Source of the DNA: CADEED01 sp039931065
Lineage (GTDB): Bacteria; Pseudomonadota; Gammaproteobacteria; Steroidobacterales; Steroidobacteraceae
DNA length: 64,000 bases
Assembly: GCA_039931065.1 (NCBI GenBank)
Contig: JBDTSP010000012.1
Coordinates: forward strand, 62,001-126,000
Direction: 5' to 3'
The notes under the pieces are model-generated. The model made no database searches. It had not been told where the DNA came from and saw only the letters and a program-made list of their open reading frames with translations. The translations under genes were made by a program, and so were the position numbers. This document shows positions 8,848 to 18,549 of the stretch, piece by piece. The stretch's first letter is position 1, and the number at the start of each line of letters is the position of its first letter.

Positions 8848-10380
8848 TCACCAGGTGTAGCGGACGCGATACCGAACCACCGTCTCGCCATCCTTCGCCA
8901 CCTTCACCGGGAAGTTGATGGTGCGCGAATCTTCCTTCTGAAACTCGTGCGTCTTGGTGAGGACCTTCCAGTTGCTCCAGCGGTAGAGGTTTTCCTTCAC
9001 CACCACATCGACTGGCTGCGATTTGTGATTGCGCAGCTTCACCTCGATCTCCTCTTCCATCACCTTCGCGTTGGTGTCGATCGTGAAATTCACCTGGCGC
9101 CGCTCACCCACGACGTCGAATGCGGAACCGAGCTTGATGTGCACCTGCTCGTCCTTCGGCGTGTGATCGATCTTGTCCTCGCCGATGAATTCCAGGCTGC
9201 CGTCGGCCTTGTCGAGCTGCGAGACGCGCAAACGGCCGGCCGGGAGCGGCACGCCCAGGCCGAACTGCTTGTCGTTCTTGAATTCCAGGTAGACGTCGAC
9301 CTTCGTGTTCATGGCGATGCCCATGTTCCGGTCCGTGTACGGCGTCGGATAGAAATAGGGCTGCGGCGCGCCGTAGTAGGTAAGGACCTTCTTCGCCGGG
9401 ATCTGCTTCGCCTGGTCGAACAGCTCGATCTGTTTGGTTGAGTTGTTGGGCAGCGTGGTCGGGCGCCCGAGCGTGTACAGGTGGAATTCGAAGAAGTCCT
9501 TCTGCGCGAAACCTTCCTCCAGCCGGTCCGCGACCGCGGCGGCCATCAGTACCTCGCGTTTGGCGCGCACGTTGGTCTGAGGTTGCACGCGGTTCACGTC
9601 GCCCGCGATGAGCTTGAGTTTGGCGTCGTCGAACGTGGCGCCCGACAGGTTGATGATGCTCACCCAGGCCGAAAGATCGAGCAGCCCATTGTTCGCATCC
9701 GCGCCTTCGTTGAATGTGAGGTTGTAGTCCGCCCACCAGGTAATGCCGCCGGTCTGGTAGGTGACGCGCGTTTTCTGCGTGCCACCGGCCGGCGACGACA
9801 CATCCCACACGAGCGTCGGACGCGTGTTGAGACCGCCTGGCAAATCGGGGAATTTCACCGAGGTGTATGCAGGCAGCGAATAGATGGAGCCGTCGCTGCC
9901 GCGCAGCACGATGCCATCCACCGCGGAAAGCAACGTGCCGGTGATCGGCGTCACGGTGTTGCCGACGTTCTTGTCGACGGTGATCTGTTTGTCGATGAAC
10001 TTGAGCAGCAGCTTCTGCGTGCTCACCAGGTCGAACTGGAAGTTCTGTTCGAGCACGCGGGTCGCCGGATCCGACAGGGACGTGAAAGTGACGGTGGTCG
10101 GGTCTATCAGCGCCGCGACATCGGTGAACGACAGCTGCGAGCGGCCCTTGGTGATCTTGATCTCACGGTCGTCACGCACCAGCGCATACCCCGGCACCGA
10201 CATCGCGTTAGGCACGCCCTGTCCGGGCAGCGGGCGATAGAACTCAGGGGAAATCGCGCCCGGCTGCGCCGAACTGTAGATGGTGATCGCCGTCGACGAG
10301 GACCCGGCGGCCGATGCGATGTGCGGCGCGCCAAGGCAGGCGGCGACGGCAAGGGCGAGCGGTTTGCGAAAAGACTTCAT
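8848..10380 (-). CDS. Exported DUF4139 domain protein
   Basis: The mature protein is largely beta-strand and matches DUF4139 in its second half (for example QTGGITWWADYNL near the middle and NWKVLTKTHEFQ near the end). The start is set at the ATG of MKSFRKPLALAVAACLG because this gives a clean Sec signal peptide ending ASA; upstream residues do not look coding. It is 510 residues long and secreted or periplasmic. Family function is not known. It is divergent from a single-span membrane protein gene, with about 225 bases of promoter region between. Confidence 0.85.
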   Translation of the reverse strand: MKSFRKPLALAVAACLGAPHIASAAGSSSTAITIYSSAQPGAISPEFYRPLPGQGVPNAMSVPGYALVRDDREIKITKGRSQLSFTDVAALIDPTTVTFTSLSDPATRVLEQNFQFDLVSTQKLLLKFIDKQITVDKNVGNTVTPITGTLLSAVDGIVLRGSDGSIYSLPAYTSVKFPDLPGGLNTRPTLVWDVSSPAGGTQKTRVTYQTGGITWWADYNLTFNEGADANNGLLDLSAWVSIINLSGATFDDAKLKLIAGDVNRVQPQTNVRAKREVLMAAAVADRLEEGFAQKDFFEFHLYTLGRPTTLPNNSTKQIELFDQAKQIPAKKVLTYYGAPQPYFYPTPYTDRNMGIAMNTKVDVYLEFKNDKQFGLGVPLPAGRLRVSQLDKADGSLEFIGEDKIDHTPKDEQVHIKLGSAFDVVGERRQVNFTIDTNAKVMEEEIEVKLRNHKSQPVDVVVKENLYRWSNWKVLTKTHEFQKEDSRTINFPVKVAKDGETVVRYRVRYTW

Positions 10381-10604
10381 GGACAGGTAATCCTCATTGG
10401 ATGAAGGCAAACTGCGAACCACGTCGCAAGCCTGCCGGGAACCCATGCGCGGAATGTGAAACGGCGCAGCGGCTTCGAGACATAAGAATCGCAGCATATG
10501 CTTGTGCGATCCTGTAGGACCAACGGCCGTTACCAACCCGAATGGCGTCTGGCGTTTTTGCGACGCATTCGGCCGGCCAAGACTCTGCGGAATTTCGAAC
10601 CACG

Positions 10605-11366
10605 ATGGAAGCTGCGACTAGTAACGATACCTCTGGTTTAAACAAGGTGCAGGCGCCGAGCGCGCCCGCACCCGCTATGGATCGTGAATTCATCATCAAG
10701 AACCAGATAGTCGAGCGATATCTCGCCGGCCGTCTGCCGCCCAAAGGCGTCACCGATTTCGAAAAGCTGATTCGTTCGCGCCCCGAACTCATCGAAGAGC
10801 TAGGGCTCGCCGACAAGGTCAATGCGGGTCTGCGTCTGTTAGACGCGGCGGGTATAGCCGAACCTTGGGCGGAGAAGCAGAAAAAAGCCTGGGAGAAGCC
10901 GGCCTTCGGCATCGCCGCCGCGGCGCTGGCGGTGGTCGCACTGATCGGCTGCGCGGTGCTCGCCATGCAGGTGTCGTCGCGCGACACATCGATCGTCAAG
11001 CTGAAGGGTGAGATCCACGACCGCCCGATCGCCCCCTCTACGCACAAGCGCACGATTCTCGTCGGCACGGCGCGCAATGGCCCGCCGACCCAGTCGACGT
11101 TCACCATCGGCTCGGGCGATTTCGCCGAGTTCAAGACGGACCTTTCCTGGACCCGCTACGGCACGTTCAAGGTCTCGATCGACCGCGTGAACCAGGGGCG
11201 TGTTGCCGTCATCGATGGCATCTCCAAGGATTCCAACGGTCACGTGCGAATTTCACTCAACGCGGGTGCGTTCGGCCCCGGCGACTACATGGTGCAGCTC
11301 GACGGGCTGAACATGCGCCGCGAGAGTCTGCCCGTGGCGTGGTTCCGATTCTCCGTTACGCGCTAG
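10605..11366 (+). CDS. Single-span membrane protein of unknown function (anti-sigma-like layout)
   Basis: About 250 residues: a cytosolic N-terminal part containing IVERYLAGRLPPKGVTDFEKLI, one hydrophobic span (about residues 107-128), then a periplasmic beta-rich domain. The N-terminal segment resembles the short adaptor found before the membrane span in some anti-sigma and zinc-less regulator proteins, but no sigma factor gene is adjacent. An alternative start at 10542 adds 21 residues. Its stop abuts the stop of the convergent metallophosphoesterase gene. No function is assigned. Confidence 0.7.
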   Translation: MEAATSNDTSGLNKVQAPSAPAPAMDREFIIKNQIVERYLAGRLPPKGVTDFEKLIRSRPELIEELGLADKVNAGLRLLDAAGIAEPWAEKQKKAWEKPAFGIAAAALAVVALIGCAVLAMQVSSRDTSIVKLKGEIHDRPIAPSTHKRTILVGTARNGPPTQSTFTIGSGDFAEFKTDLSWTRYGTFKVSIDRVNQGRVAVIDGISKDSNGHVRISLNAGAFGPGDYMVQLDGLNMRRESLPVAWFRFSVTR

Positions 11367-13031
11367 TCAGCCGCGAACTTCAACCTTGTCGATGAGCCGC
11401 GGCGCACTGGCGCGCGGGTCGTCGGCCACCGCCGTCTCCTGTGCGCCACGTATTGTCGTTCGCCAGCGGCGCGGCACCCGATCGATGGCGATCGAGAAGA
11501 TCGTGAGGTTGCCGGCCGCATCGATCCGCAGTCGCAGCCAGTGCTTGAAATCCTGGATGCGCAGGGACGAAAACGCCTCGGTCGAATGCCGTCCGAAGAT
11601 TCGAATGGAGACGAATAGATAGAGCCCGAGAATGAAAGGGCCGACGATTGCACCGAGTATCACGGCGATGAGCCCTGACAGCAGCAACTGCAACAGGCTG
11701 CCGTAGAAGAGGTCGAAGCCGCGCACCGTGATCAACAATGCCCACCATCCGACCATGAACGCCGCGCCCAGATGCAGCAGCGCATGACTGGCGCCGCCCA
11801 GGATGCGCCATGAACGGATGTGCGTGTCGGTGAAAAAGATGAAGCCCGCGACTATCGTGACCAGCCACATGCCATCGAGCGGGTCGCGAATCGCGGCGTT
11901 GATCGCCGCGCCGAGCGCGGTCGGCAGGTCGATGACATCCGACGCTTCGAGGCTGGCCGAGGCCAGCCATGCCGACATGGCGTACAGGAACGCGTACAAC
12001 CAGCCGGACTTCGGGTTCAGGAACGGAAACAGGAAATTGCGCCATGCCAGGCGCCGGGAAGTCTGCTCGTCCGGATAGACGGAGCGTTGCTCGAAGCCGT
12101 TGCGCAGTAGTTTGGTGGCCGGAGCGTGCGTCGGGTGCAGGAACGAGCCGCCGCCGCCGGCGGTGATCTTCTGCACGCCTTCCGGGTTCTCGTGGCGCTT
12201 GTAGAAGTGCAGGTCGCCGGTGAGGAACACCCGCGCCTTGCGCTTGAAGACTTCCTCCTCGAGAAAGAGAGTGCTTGATTGTTCCTCGTAGCTCACATGG
12301 CGCGGATATGCGTCCTCGAGAATCCAGCGCGGCTCGGGTACGCAGAAGATCAGGCGCGCGGCGTCGTCCATGCGCGACGCGACCTTCTGGAAGTACTGCA
12401 CCTGCGGCTCGTCGAGATCGGCGCCCAGTTGCAGGTCGATGGCCAGCAACCACCAGTTGGCAGGGAGCTTCAGCGCAAAGTAGCTGCGAGTCTGGCGAGT
12501 CACGCAGCCCGCGAAGCCGCGCTCCGGCCGGCAGAAGACACGCGAGAACGCGACCAGGCTGTCGTACCAGTCGTGATTGCCCGGGATCGCGAAGACCTCC
12601 GGATGTGCACGGCCGGCAAAAGCCATCTTGTAAGGCGTCTCCGTGCGCACCGCGTATTCCGCGCGCGATGGATAGGGATAAACCTCGTCGCCACCGAACA
12701 CGAGCAGCCTTCCCGCCTGGGTTTGCTCGACGGTATCGCCGGACGGAAGATCGAGCGTGGGCTGGGCGATCGCATCGGCGATGGCGAAGGTCGAATTCCA
12801 GCCGTCTCCGATGTCCGCGGTGTAGTCGAACCAGAAGTCACCGGCCACCGACCCCGGCGGCGTCGAATAGTCGAACTCGTTTTGCGGCTGGCTGGCGAGC
12901 GCTTCGATGAGTCGCGTGTCGGAGTGACGACCGAAGACGTTGGCGATCGCCACCTGGTATGCCGAATGGGCCAGCACGCGCGGGTCATACCAGCCAACCA
13001 TCGAACGCCGCCGCACCTTTTCCTCGCGCAT
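11367..13031 (-). CDS. Membrane metallophosphoesterase
   Basis: A calcineurin-like phosphoesterase domain fills the first 320 residues, with metal-site motifs DYTADIGDGW, VFGGDEVYPYP, IPGNHDWYD and FLTGDLHFYKRH. The C-terminal 200 residues hold about four or five hydrophobic spans, so the enzyme is membrane-bound through its C-terminus. The true start is the ATG at 13031; the same frame stays open upstream but only as a shadow of the permease gene. That start overlaps the permease stop (TGATG), implying coupling. The substrate is unknown; phospholipid or nucleotide substrates are possible. Confidence 0.88.
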   Translation of the reverse strand: MREEKVRRRSMVGWYDPRVLAHSAYQVAIANVFGRHSDTRLIEALASQPQNEFDYSTPPGSVAGDFWFDYTADIGDGWNSTFAIADAIAQPTLDLPSGDTVEQTQAGRLLVFGGDEVYPYPSRAEYAVRTETPYKMAFAGRAHPEVFAIPGNHDWYDSLVAFSRVFCRPERGFAGCVTRQTRSYFALKLPANWWLLAIDLQLGADLDEPQVQYFQKVASRMDDAARLIFCVPEPRWILEDAYPRHVSYEEQSSTLFLEEEVFKRKARVFLTGDLHFYKRHENPEGVQKITAGGGGSFLHPTHAPATKLLRNGFEQRSVYPDEQTSRRLAWRNFLFPFLNPKSGWLYAFLYAMSAWLASASLEASDVIDLPTALGAAINAAIRDPLDGMWLVTIVAGFIFFTDTHIRSWRILGGASHALLHLGAAFMVGWWALLITVRGFDLFYGSLLQLLLSGLIAVILGAIVGPFILGLYLFVSIRIFGRHSTEAFSSLRIQDFKHWLRLRIDAAGNLTIFSIAIDRVPRRWRTTIRGAQETAVADDPRASAPRLIDKVEVRG

Positions 13032-15520
13032 CAGGAACTCCGCAGCGTGAGCACCGGCGGCTGGTTGACCACCGATCGGGTGACCAGCCATCCGGCCAAA
13101 CAGACTAACAACCCACCGCCGACCAGACCGTAGAACCAGACCCACGGATCCGGCGAATAGGGAATCTGCAGCACGCGTTTGGCGATGTATGCGCCGGCAA
13201 TCGAAGCTCCCGCCGCCGCCAGCGCGCCCGAAATGATGCCGAGCGCGGCGAATTCGGCGAGCAGTCCTTTGAGCACCGTGGAGCGATTGGCGCCGAGCGT
13301 GCGCAGGATCGCGCTTTCGAAACGGCGCTCTTCGCGACTGGCCTGTACCGCGGCAACCAACACGACCAGCCCCGCCAGCAGCGTAAAGAGGAAGACGCTC
13401 TGTACCGCCGCGAGCGCCTTGTCGATCACCGAACGGACCTGACGCAGCAGATCGTCCACGTTGAAGACGGAAACGCTGGGGAAACGCCGCACCAGTTCGC
13501 TGATGGTCTTCGAATTGTTGGCGTCGAGATGCGCGGCGGTCATCCACGTGCCCTGTGCGCCTTCCAGCAAGCCGGGCGCGAACATCAGAAAGAAGTTGGG
13601 CTGAAAGCTGTCCCACTTCACGCGGCGCACGCTCGCCACCTTCGCGGTCTGGGTCTCGCCCGCCACGTCGAATTGCAGTGTGTCGCCGAGCTTGAGATTG
13701 AGTTCCTGCGCGTATTCGGTTGAAACCGAGACGAGCGCTTTGCCCTTGTCTTCGGACGTGAACCAGCGGCCCGCGGTGATCTCGTTGTCGCGGCCGAGTT
13801 GCTCGGCCCAGGTGATGTTCTGGTCGCGCGTGGCGAACTCGCGTGCCCGCGGTGTCGCGAACTTCAGGTCGTCGATCGCCTGTCCATTGATGTGGGTCAT
13901 GCGCGCACGGACCATCGGCAGTGCACGGGTGCGTTGCGCGCCACGCTCCGTCAGGAACTGCGCAAATGCCTGGTGTTCCTCCGGTGGAATGTTGATGAAA
14001 AAGAAGTTGGGCGTATCAGCCGGCAGGCTGCGGCGCCAGTCGTTTAGCAGATCGTTGCGGACCACCACCAGCAGCAACAACATCATGATGCCGTGTGCGA
14101 AGGCCGTGAGCTGAACCACGCTCTCGGTGCGGCGCCGGCCGAGATTGGCGACGCCGTAGCGCCAGGAAACGCCCACGCCACCGCGAAACCGGGTAGTTAG
14201 TTTTACCAGCAGCCAGCCGGCGGTGGCGACGATGACCACGAATGCGGACAGGCCGCCGACGAACGCGCCGAAGATGACCAGGTCCCGCAGCACCCAGTAC
14301 ACCAGGAATACGATGGCCAGCACGGCCGGACCGAAGGCGAGGATGACCAGCGGCGGCGGTGGCCCGACATCGCGGCGCAGGACGCGCAACGCCGGTGTTC
14401 GCGACAACTGCAGCAGCGGTGGCAGCGCGAATCCGCCGAGCACCGCGATCGCCGTCAACAAGCCGATGCCGAGTGGCGCGAGGCTCGGTGGCGGCAGATC
14501 GCCTTTGAGCAGGTCGGCGAGCGCGACGACCAGCCACGCTTGCGCACCGAACCCGAGGATCGAGCCGAAGATGGCGGCGATCAGCCCGACCAGCCCGAGT
14601 TGCGTGAGGCTGACCGTAAGCGTGAATGCGCGTGTAGCGCCAAGGGTTTTCATCAGCGCAACGGAATCGAGATGGCGTTGTACGTAGCGCCGCGCAGCCA
14701 TCGCGACGGCGATTGAACAGAGCAACACCGCGACCAGGCTGGCAAGGCTCAGGAAGCGGCCAGCGCGGTCGATGGCGGTCTTGATCTGCGGCGCCGTCTC
14801 GTCGACGTCGAGCAGCCTTTCGCCATCCTTCTTATTTGTTTTCAGCCACTGCCCGAACGAATCGATCTCGGAACGCCCATCCGCAAACAGCAGCGCGCGC
14901 GTGAGCCGGCTACCGGGCTGGATGAGCTGCGTGGCACCGATGTCTTCTTCGTTCATCAGCAGGCTGGGCGCAAGGTCGACGAAGGTCGCGCCCTGATCCG
15001 GCCGGCTGATCATGATGCGCGCGACTTTGAACTTGCTGGCGCCAATCGAAAGCTCGGTACCGATGGCCGCGCCCAACGCCGCCGCCAGACGTGAGTCCGG
15101 CCAGACCTCGCCGCGGCTCGGATTGCCGACCACCGGCAAAGGTTTTCCGAAGGGCTGATCGGACAACATCACCTTGCCGCGCAGCGGGTATTCGGGCGAC
15201 ACCGCGCGTACCGCGGTCAGCTGGCTAACATCGCCGTTGAACACCACGCTGAACATGCCGGTGCTGCGTGCGATGCTGATTCCGCGTCTCGTCGCTTCGT
15301 CGGTGGCGCTGCTGTCGAAGGGCCGCGCCGATTCCAGCCGCAGGTCCGCGGCGAGCACCTCGCCCGCCTGGTTGTCCACCGCGGCGCTGATGCGGTCGAC
15401 GAGGAATCCGACCCCGGTGAGCGCGGCCACCGCAACCGTGATCGCGAGCACCAGCACCCCGAGTTCCCCCGACCTCCATTCGCGTATCAGGGTCCGCAGC
15501 GCAATGGCCAGTGCTCTCAC
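13031..15520 (-). CDS. ABC transporter permease, FtsX/YbbP type
   Basis: An 829-residue permease with the pattern of YbbP/LolC-like exporters: an N-terminal span (LGVLVLAITVAVAALTG), a large periplasmic domain, three central FtsX spans, further spans and a second periplasmic domain, and a final set of three spans. The start is a GTG at 15520 with AAGAG a few bases upstream. It lies ten bases after the ATPase gene. In relatives this pair sits beside a TesA-like esterase, as here. The transported molecule is not proven; lipids or lipid-like molecules have been suggested for the family. Confidence 0.93.
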   Translation of the reverse strand: MRALAIALRTLIREWRSGELGVLVLAITVAVAALTGVGFLVDRISAAVDNQAGEVLAADLRLESARPFDSSATDEATRRGISIARSTGMFSVVFNGDVSQLTAVRAVSPEYPLRGKVMLSDQPFGKPLPVVGNPSRGEVWPDSRLAAALGAAIGTELSIGASKFKVARIMISRPDQGATFVDLAPSLLMNEEDIGATQLIQPGSRLTRALLFADGRSEIDSFGQWLKTNKKDGERLLDVDETAPQIKTAIDRAGRFLSLASLVAVLLCSIAVAMAARRYVQRHLDSVALMKTLGATRAFTLTVSLTQLGLVGLIAAIFGSILGFGAQAWLVVALADLLKGDLPPPSLAPLGIGLLTAIAVLGGFALPPLLQLSRTPALRVLRRDVGPPPPLVILAFGPAVLAIVFLVYWVLRDLVIFGAFVGGLSAFVVIVATAGWLLVKLTTRFRGGVGVSWRYGVANLGRRRTESVVQLTAFAHGIMMLLLLVVVRNDLLNDWRRSLPADTPNFFFINIPPEEHQAFAQFLTERGAQRTRALPMVRARMTHINGQAIDDLKFATPRAREFATRDQNITWAEQLGRDNEITAGRWFTSEDKGKALVSVSTEYAQELNLKLGDTLQFDVAGETQTAKVASVRRVKWDSFQPNFFLMFAPGLLEGAQGTWMTAAHLDANNSKTISELVRRFPSVSVFNVDDLLRQVRSVIDKALAAVQSVFLFTLLAGLVVLVAAVQASREERRFESAILRTLGANRSTVLKGLLAEFAALGIISGALAAAGASIAGAYIAKRVLQIPYSPDPWVWFYGLVGGGLLVCLAGWLVTRSVVNQPPVLTLRSS

Positions 15521-15530
15521 GACGCACTCT

Positions 15531-16193
15531 TCATTCGAGCCGGCCCGAATCCATCTGCAGGACGCGACCACAACGCGTCGCGACCGTGCGGTCATGGGTT
15601 ACCAGCACGAGCGTGGTGTGCGACTGCGCATTGAGATCGAACATCAGCGACACGATCTTTTCGCCGGTATGGGTATCGAGATTCCCGGTGGGCTCGTCGG
15701 CAAACAAGACGGCCGGCCGCGTGACGAACGCACGCGCAATGGCGACCCGCTGCTGTTCGCCACCGGAGAGCTGGCGCGGGTAGTGCCCGGTGCGCTGCCC
15801 GAGGCCGACGCGGCCAAGCGTCTCGCTCGCGGCTGCGCGCGCGTCGCGCCGCCCGGCGAGCTCGAGCGGCAACATCACATTTTCGAGCGCCGTGAGCGAG
15901 GGCACCAGGTGGAACGACTGGAAGACGAAACCGACCCGTTCCGCGCGCAGGCGCGCGCGCCCGTCCTCATCAAGCGCCGTCAAATCGGTGCCCGCGAGAG
16001 TGATTCGTCCTGAAGTCGGAGAATCCAGGCCAGCCAGGAGCGCCAGCAGCGTAGATTTACCTGCGCCCGAGGCACCGACAATGGCAACTGATTCGGCTGC
16101 CGCGATGTCCAAGGACACGTCGTCTACGATGGTCAGCATCCCTTCGGGACTGGCGACTTTTTTAGTGAGGTTTTCGGCTTTGAGTACGCTCAT
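15531..16193 (-). CDS. ABC transporter ATP-binding protein, YbbA/LolD type
   Basis: A complete small ATPase: Walker A GASGAGKST, Q-loop FVFQSFH, signature LSGGEQQR, Walker B VLFADEPTG and the switch His in LVTHD. The 220-residue size and the MacB/LolD-like style fit an FtsX-type exporter, and the permease follows at once. The ATG at 16193 (MSVLKAENL) is chosen; an ATG three codons upstream is possible. The start region overlaps the likely start of the divergent esterase gene, so both promoters must lie inside each other's coding ends. Confidence 0.93.
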   Translation of the reverse strand: MSVLKAENLTKKVASPEGMLTIVDDVSLDIAAAESVAIVGASGAGKSTLLALLAGLDSPTSGRITLAGTDLTALDEDGRARLRAERVGFVFQSFHLVPSLTALENVMLPLELAGRRDARAAASETLGRVGLGQRTGHYPRQLSGGEQQRVAIARAFVTRPAVLFADEPTGNLDTHTGEKIVSLMFDLNAQSHTTLVLVTHDRTVATRCGRVLQMDSGRLE

Positions 16194-16827
16194 CAGATCC
16201 ATTCAGTTGGTGTTGCTGTTCGCGCTGGCGATGACTGCGCGTGCCGCGACTCCCGTGCCGCGCACCATCGTCGTGCTGGGCGACAGTCTCAGCGCCGGTT
16301 ACGGCATCAAGGTTCAGGAAGGCTGGGTAAACCTGCTCGGGAAGCGGCTCGCTTCCGAAGGGTACGGATACGGCGTGATCAATGCCAGCGTGAGCGGCGA
16401 AACCACTCAAGGCGGACTCGCGCGGCTGCCGCGGGTGCTCGAATCGCACAAGCCGGCCATCGTCATCGTCGAACTCGGGGCCAACGATGGCCTGCGCGGT
16501 TTGCCACTCGCCGCCAGCCGCGAGAATCTCCGGCAAATCGTCGAGCGTTCACGCGCCGCGAAAGCGCGCGTGGTGCTCGTCGGAATGGTGATACCGCCTA
16601 ACTACGGACCGCGTTATGGGCAGGAATTCCGTGACATGTTTGCCACGCTCGCCGCCAAGTACCCGATCGCGTTGGTGCCGTTTTTCCTCGACCACGTGGC
16701 GCTCAAACCGGATCTCATGCAGGCGGATGGACTACATCCGAACGCCCTCGGGCAGCCGCAACTGCTCGAAAACCTCTGGCCGAAGCTCAAGCCGCTGCTA
16801 GTTGCTCCGGGGAAACCCGCAAGCTAG
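16180..16827 (+). CDS. tesA: TesA-like GDSL esterase/lysophospholipase
   Basis: An SGNH hydrolase of the periplasm with GDSLSAGYG (catalytic Ser), GANDGLRG and DGLHPN (Asp-His) in order. It hydrolyses acyl-CoA, lysophospholipid or aryl esters in relatives. The mature domain is complete, but the start is uncertain: a TTG at 16180 preceded by GTGAGG gives a good signal peptide (MSTLIRSIQLVLLFALAM), while GTG at 16210 or ATG at 16231 would shorten or remove it. It is divergent from the YbbA-type ATPase, a common arrangement. FadD follows by 28 bases, suggesting joint handling of fatty acids. Confidence 0.9.
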   Translation: MSTLIRSIQLVLLFALAMTARAATPVPRTIVVLGDSLSAGYGIKVQEGWVNLLGKRLASEGYGYGVINASVSGETTQGGLARLPRVLESHKPAIVIVELGANDGLRGLPLAASRENLRQIVERSRAAKARVVLVGMVIPPNYGPRYGQEFRDMFATLAAKYPIALVPFFLDHVALKPDLMQADGLHPNALGQPQLLENLWPKLKPLLVAPGKPAS

Positions 16828-16855
16828 CCTGCGACACCAGATTCGAGGGGTGGTC

Positions 16856-18526
16856 GTGGAAAAGCATTGGCTCAAGTCTTATCCGCCGGGTGTCCGCGCC
16901 GAAATCAATGTAAACGAGTACCCCTCGCTCAAGGAGATGATCGAGCGCGGGCTCGCGGTCCACTCCGTACGCGATGCCTATGTCCAGATGGGCAAGGCGA
17001 TGACCTACGGCGAGCTCGATGTACTGTCGGCCCAGTTCGGCGCGTTCCTGCAGACGAGTTGCGGGCTCAAGAAGGGCGACCGTGTCGCCGTGATGATGCC
17101 CAACACCTTGCAGTACCCCATCGTCGTGCACGGCGCATTGCGCGCCGGCCTCACCGTAGTCAATACCAATCCTTTGTACACCGCGCGCGAACTCGAGCAT
17201 CAGCTCAGTGATTCGGGCGCAACCGTCATCGTGATCGTCGAGAACTTCGCGCACGTGCTGCAGGAAGTGATCGCGCATACACCTATCAAACATGTCGTCC
17301 TCACCAGCGTCGGCGAGATGCTCGGGTTTCCGAAGGGCAACATCGTCGACTTTGTCGTGCGTCACAAACGCAAACAGGTGAAGCCGTTCAACCTCCCGGG
17401 CGCGTGGAAGTTCAAGCAGGCGCTCAGGGCCGGATCGAAGGTGCGCATGCAGCCCGTGTCGTTGAATCACAGCGACATCGCATTTCTGCAATACACCGGC
17501 GGCACGACCGGCGTTGCCAAGGGCGCAATGCTCACACACGGCAACATGGTGGCAAACGTGCTGCAGGCGCTCGAGTGGATAGGGCCCTCTTTTCCGCGCG
17601 ATCCAGCCACCCTGATAACGGCGCTGCCGCTGTACCACATCTTTGCATTGACGGCTAACTGCCTGCTGTTCGTGGTGCTTGGCTGGCGCAACGTTCTCAT
17701 CACCAACCCGCGTGATTTCCCCGCATTCGTGGCGGAGTTGAAGAAGTACAAGTTCTCGTACCTCAGTGGCGTCAACACACTGTTCAACGCTTTGTTGCAT
17801 ACGCCGGGATTCGACACTGTCGACTTCAGTAACTTGCGCATCACCCTCGGCGGCGGCATGGCCGTGCAGGAAGCTGTCGCCAAACGGTGGAAGGAAGTGA
17901 CGGGGAAAATTCTCACTCAGGCGTGGGGACTGACCGAGACTTCGCCCGCTGCCTGCATCAACAAGCCCGGCGAGGATTTCAACGGGTCAATCGGTTATCC
18001 GATCCCTTCCACCGAGATCAGCATCCGTGATGATGCAGGGAATGAGCTGGGCATCAACCAAGTCGGTGAGATTTGCGTGCGCGGCCCGCAGGTGATGGCT
18101 GGATATTGGAATCGGCCCGATGAGACTGCGAATGTGATGATCGGGGCGGATCTGTTGCGCACCGGCGATATCGGCCGAATTGATGAGACCGGACTCGTGT
18201 TCATCGAAGATCGGAAGAAGGACATGATCCTTGTATCGGGATTCAACGTTTACCCGAATGAAGTCGAGAGCATCGCTGTGACGCATCCTGGCGTGCTCGA
18301 AGCCGCCGCGATTGCTCAGCCGGATGAGAAGTCAGGCGAGGTTGTCGCGCTGTTTGTCGTGAAGAAAGATCCGAGTCTTACGGAGCAGCAGTTGATTGAT
18401 CACTGCAGGAAGTTACTCACGGGATACAAAGTGCCGAAGCACGTGTATTTCAGGAATGACCTGCCGAAAACGAATGTGGGGAAGATTTTGAGGAGAGCGT
18501 TGAGGGACGAGCTGCCGAAAAACTGA
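16856..18526 (+). CDS. fadD: Long-chain acyl-CoA synthetase
   Basis: A 556-residue AMP-forming ligase. Motifs in order are the P-loop YTGGTTGVAKGAM, AWGLTETSP, the hinge segment LLRTGDIGRID and the C-terminal KDMILVSGFNVYPNEVE, with a final Lys in KTNVGKILRR. It activates fatty acids for beta-oxidation or lipid synthesis. The start is a GTG at 16856 with GAGGGG five bases upstream. It probably forms an operon with the esterase gene. The last 500 bases are visibly less GC-rich than the first part, where the lower-GC block begins. Confidence 0.95.
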   Translation: MEKHWLKSYPPGVRAEINVNEYPSLKEMIERGLAVHSVRDAYVQMGKAMTYGELDVLSAQFGAFLQTSCGLKKGDRVAVMMPNTLQYPIVVHGALRAGLTVVNTNPLYTARELEHQLSDSGATVIVIVENFAHVLQEVIAHTPIKHVVLTSVGEMLGFPKGNIVDFVVRHKRKQVKPFNLPGAWKFKQALRAGSKVRMQPVSLNHSDIAFLQYTGGTTGVAKGAMLTHGNMVANVLQALEWIGPSFPRDPATLITALPLYHIFALTANCLLFVVLGWRNVLITNPRDFPAFVAELKKYKFSYLSGVNTLFNALLHTPGFDTVDFSNLRITLGGGMAVQEAVAKRWKEVTGKILTQAWGLTETSPAACINKPGEDFNGSIGYPIPSTEISIRDDAGNELGINQVGEICVRGPQVMAGYWNRPDETANVMIGADLLRTGDIGRIDETGLVFIEDRKKDMILVSGFNVYPNEVESIAVTHPGVLEAAAIAQPDEKSGEVVALFVVKKDPSLTEQQLIDHCRKLLTGYKVPKHVYFRNDLPKTNVGKILRRALRDELPKN

Positions 18527-18549
18527 CGTCCGGTTCCTATGGAGATTCG

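Noticed and set aside
10839..11243. Long minus-strand open frames opposite the membrane protein gene and many other genes
   Set aside because: High GC leaves long shadow frames on the opposite strand; these are Arg/His/Ala-rich without family features.
13032..13616. N-terminal extension of the metallophosphoesterase by 195 residues
   Set aside because: The extension is Arg-rich shadow sequence of the permease gene; the ATG at 13031 overlaps the permease stop and starts the real protein.
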